DNA of 64,000 nucleotides, from the NCBI GenBank assembly GCA_002837195.1, contig KZ478062.1:248001-312000 (forward strand), written 5' to 3'. Source of the DNA: Enterobacterales bacterium CwR94. Its GTDB lineage: Bacteria > Pseudomonadota > Gammaproteobacteria > Enterobacterales > Enterobacteriaceae. Numbering within the stretch: position 1 is the stretch's first letter; every line of letters starts with the position of its first letter. The translations under genes and the position numbers were made by a program. Positions 62,074 through 64,000 of this stretch are shown here, in pieces. The notes below the pieces were generated by a model. That model ran no database searches, was not told where the DNA came from, and saw only the letters and a list, made by a program, of their open reading frames with translations.

Positions 62074-62100
62074 AGAGGCCGGATAATCCGGCCTCTGTTG
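62074..62100 (+). terminator. Intrinsic terminator of the MgtC operon
   Basis: AGAGGCCGG, ATAAT loop, CCGGCCTCT, then GTTGTTTT; 17 bp after the small peptide gene. Confidence 0.85.
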
Positions 62101-62102
62101 TT

Positions 62103-62342
62103 TTAGCGGTTGGCGCGACGCCAGAGAAAACGAATCACCCAATACTCCACCGCACCCAGCAGTAAAAACCACAGGCAAAACACCAGCGTGTACATCTGAT
62201 TCAAATCGCTAAAGTGGAACATCGCCATCAGCGATTTACTCAATGCGATACCAAACTGCGGCGCGGGTAATAGCAGCGCGGAAAGAAAACCCAGCATCAG
62301 TGTCCACATCGGGAACAGCAGGGTATCAAAATGGCTTTTCAT
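62103..62342 (-). CDS. Small membrane protein of unknown function
   Basis: 79 residues with two or three hydrophobic helices (about 8-28, 31-43 and 50-70) and a basic end (RFLWRRANR). The ATG at 62342 has GAGGA nine bases upstream. It is convergent to the MgtC operon and sits 45 bp after the LysR gene on the same strand, so it may be in its transcript. I do not recognise the family. Confidence 0.7.
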   Translation of the reverse strand: MKSHFDTLLFPMWTLMLGFLSALLLPAPQFGIALSKSLMAMFHFSDLNQMYTLVFCLWFLLLGAVEYWVIRFLWRRANR

Positions 62343-62387
62343 TAGGCTTATCCTCTACAGAGCGGGCATTGTCAGGCAAAGCCGGGT

Positions 62388-63281
62388 TCAGGGCAAGGCC
62401 AGACGCGCAGGCATCTGCTGTTGCAAAAAGGCAATAAAACTGCGGCGCTTGGGCGAAGGATGCGTATCTTGCTGCCACAGGATGTGAATAGGGCGCGGCG
62501 GCGGCAGTGCATCGTCGAGTACGCGGACCAATCGACCGGCAGCAATGTCCTCTGCCAGCAAAACCAGCGGCTGTAGGATCATGCCTGCCCCTGCTAAGGC
62601 CGCCTGACGCAGCGCCTGTCCATCATTGGTGTTGTAGGTGGTTTCACTGGGCCACAGCGGGATTTCCCCCAATCGCCAGGCATTCTGCTTATTCCACAAC
62701 ATATTGCCGAGGCAACGGTGCTGGGACAGTTCAGACGGCGTCTGTGGCGTGCCATATTGCGTGAGGTAAGCGGGTGCCGCGCAAATCACCATCTGATACT
62801 CGCCTAAACAGCGGGCAACCAGCGGGCTGTCTTCCGGCAGGGCACCCACGCGCACCGCCACATCAAACCCTTCATCAATCAGTGAGACATAGTGATCGCT
62901 GAGTGCCAGTTCAATGCGCACATCTGGCCATTGTTGTTGATAGCGTGCGGCGAGCCCGGCAATCAGCGTGCTGCCTAGCGTCGTGGGGGCCGTAATGCGC
63001 AGGCTGCCAGAAGGAAAGCGCTTAAGGTTATCGATGCGGCTACGCGCCCACTGCAGTTGCGCTAAAATTTGGCGTGCTTCCTGATACCAAATTTCTCCCG
63101 CCTCGGTGAGATGCTGGCGTCGCGTATTACGCTCCAACAAACGCACGCCCAATTCCTGCTCCAGTTGGCGTACGTACTTTCCGACCATCACCGCGGTGAT
63201 ATCCAGTTTTTTTGCTGCTTCACTGAAACTGCCCGCGTCAACGGCGGCAATAAAAGCGCTGAGTGCGCGTAAATTTTCCAT
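62388..63281 (-). CDS. LysR-family transcriptional regulator
   Basis: 297 residues. The N-terminal helix-turn-helix (MENLRALSAFIAAVDAGSFSEAAKKLDI...) is followed by the effector domain (FPSGSLRITAPTTLGSTLIA, GFDVAVRVGALPEDSPLVAR, CAAPAYLTQYGTP). This is the subgroup that usually controls a divergent oxidoreductase. It faces an atypical SDR gene across a 102-bp gap with a perfect LysR-type palindrome six bp above its own start, pointing to autoregulation and control of the SDR. Confidence 0.9.
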   Translation of the reverse strand: MENLRALSAFIAAVDAGSFSEAAKKLDITAVMVGKYVRQLEQELGVRLLERNTRRQHLTEAGEIWYQEARQILAQLQWARSRIDNLKRFPSGSLRITAPTTLGSTLIAGLAARYQQQWPDVRIELALSDHYVSLIDEGFDVAVRVGALPEDSPLVARCLGEYQMVICAAPAYLTQYGTPQTPSELSQHRCLGNMLWNKQNAWRLGEIPLWPSETTYNTNDGQALRQAALAGAGMILQPLVLLAEDIAAGRLVRVLDDALPPPRPIHILWQQDTHPSPKRRSFIAFLQQQMPARLALP

Positions 63282-63286
63282 TATTG

Positions 63287-63301
63287 CTAACTTTTAGTTA
63301 G
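63287..63301. promoter_or_regulatory. LysR operator between lysR and SDR genes
   Basis: CTAACT-TTT-AGTTAG, a perfect inverted repeat containing T-N11-A, six bp above the regulator start. Confidence 0.65.
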
Positions 63302-63383
63302 AAGTGAGCGAAATTATTGCGCATTTATCTGCGGATTGCTTTTGTTAATGATAGTAATCCTGAACACTTATCCGGAGATCCCG

Positions 63384-63983
63384 ATGAAAATCTTACTTGT
63401 TGGCGCGTCAGGTACTGTGGGCCAGGGCATTGCGACTGAGCTTGAGAAAGACAATGAAATTATCCGCGTGGGAAAAACCTCGGGGGATTATCAGGTCGAT
63501 TTAACCCGCGAAGAGAGTGTACGTAATCTGTTTAATCAGGTGGGAAAAGTGGATGCCATCGTGTCTGCCACCGGCGGCGTGCATTTTGGGCCGCTCACCT
63601 CAATGACCACCGAACAGTTTAATTTGGGTCTGCAGGACAAATTTTTAGGCCAGGTGCGGTTAGTGCTGATTGGGCAAGATTTCCTCAGTCCTGGAGGCTC
63701 GTTTACGTTGACCACCGGCATTCTGGCGCAACAGCCCATCGCGCAGGGCGTGAGTGCAACCGCCGTCAATGGGGGGTTGGAAGCCTTCGTCCAGGCTGCT
63801 GCCAATGAACTGCGTCAGGGGCAGCGTATTAATGCGGTGAGCCCGACGGTGTTAACCGAAGCGCTGGAGAGCTACGGCCCGTTCTTCCCAGGTTTTGAAA
63901 GCGTGCCCGCCAGCCGGGTGGCTTTGGCTTATCGCCGGAGTATTCAAGGCGTTGAGAGTGGGCGTGTCTATCGCGTCTGGTAA
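63384..63983 (+). CDS. Atypical short-chain dehydrogenase lacking YxxxK
   Basis: 199 residues: an N-terminal Rossmann motif (MKILLVGASGTVGQG), then VDAIVSATGGVHFGPLTSM, LTTGILAQQPI with a Ser/Thr at the usual Ser position, and AVNGGLEAFVQAAANEL where YxxxK is expected. The catalytic Tyr and Lys are absent, as in the known atypical (Lin1944-like) SDR subgroup. Start: the ATG at 63384 with GGAG seven bases upstream. It is divergent from a LysR regulator. It may bind NAD(P) as a sensor, or use another mechanism. Confidence 0.85.
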   Translation: MKILLVGASGTVGQGIATELEKDNEIIRVGKTSGDYQVDLTREESVRNLFNQVGKVDAIVSATGGVHFGPLTSMTTEQFNLGLQDKFLGQVRLVLIGQDFLSPGGSFTLTTGILAQQPIAQGVSATAVNGGLEAFVQAAANELRQGQRINAVSPTVLTEALESYGPFFPGFESVPASRVALAYRRSIQGVESGRVYRVW

Positions 63984-64000
63984 ATAACGCATTGTAGAAA

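Overview
The window is chromosomal DNA from a member of the Enterobacterales. The backbone dppD-dppF / bcs / pdeK-dctA-yhjJ / kdgK / pdeH-yhjG-yhjE-yhjD-yhjC has the gene content and order of the Escherichia/Salmonella region around the cellulose locus, and most of these proteins align end to end with E. coli products that I know. Base composition is GC-rich (mid-50s % by eye). The accessory genes (a second cellulose operon with bcsO and bcsD, mqo, many LysR/MocR/IclR regulators) suit a plant- or environment-associated genus. I cannot fix the genus from the sequence.

Region by region. 1-1563: end of the dipeptide ABC transporter (dppD partial, dppF). 1571-13725: a cellulose operon of the BcsD type, bcsO-bcsQ-bcsA-bcsB-bcsC-bcsD-bcsZ, whose genes overlap by 1-10 bp except for a 58-bp gap before bcsA. 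13748-14230: a fourfold GC-rich repeat array between convergent ends. 14252-27156: a second, E. coli-type cellulose locus: bcsG-bcsF-bcsE leftward, and bcsR-bcsQ-bcsA-bcsB-bcsC rightward. This locus has no bcsZ of its own. 27265-32496: pdeK, dctA, yhjJ. 32519-32946: another repeat array, which carries copies of the 3' end of an unannotated 56-codon gene. 33154-35853: esterase, then a kdgK-GST operon. 36047-42634: pdeH with a textbook flagellar sigma-28 promoter, yhjG, yhjE, yhjD, yhjC. 42751-49058: SDR, alpha/beta hydrolase, PhzF protein, MocR regulator, LysE-type exporter, anion transporter. 49090-55030: a six-gene leftward operon (RidA, amino-acid ABC transporter, PLP amino-acid deaminase) divergent from an IclR regulator. 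55031-56338: a 1.3-kb repeat array containing duplicated copies of the 3' end of that iclR gene. 56339-60892: mqo, an AhpD-like gene, a MocR regulator and an azoreductase. 60893-62056: an MgtC-family gene with a long structured leader holding two short upstream ORFs, followed by a 30-residue membrane peptide gene. 62103-63983: a small membrane protein, and a LysR/atypical-SDR divergent pair.

How it works together. The core of the window is cyclic-di-GMP-controlled exopolysaccharide. Both BcsA copies keep the PilZ RxxxR and D/NxSxxG motifs. BcsE keeps its RxxD site. Two phosphodiesterases (PdeK, PdeH) lie in the same neighbourhood, and PdeH is wired to the flagellar cascade. One BcsZ probably serves both synthases. 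The second theme is a GC-rich, hairpin-forming extragenic repeat family, found in four places and always at 3' gene ends. It expands in tandem and in two places has copied the end of the neighbouring gene.

The least conventional finding is the MgtC leader at 60931-61245: a consensus -10 box, two upstream ORFs with good ribosome binding sites (the second encoding a Pro-Pro-Gly motif) and two mutually exclusive hairpins. Together with the downstream membrane peptide it looks like an attenuation-controlled MgtC module.
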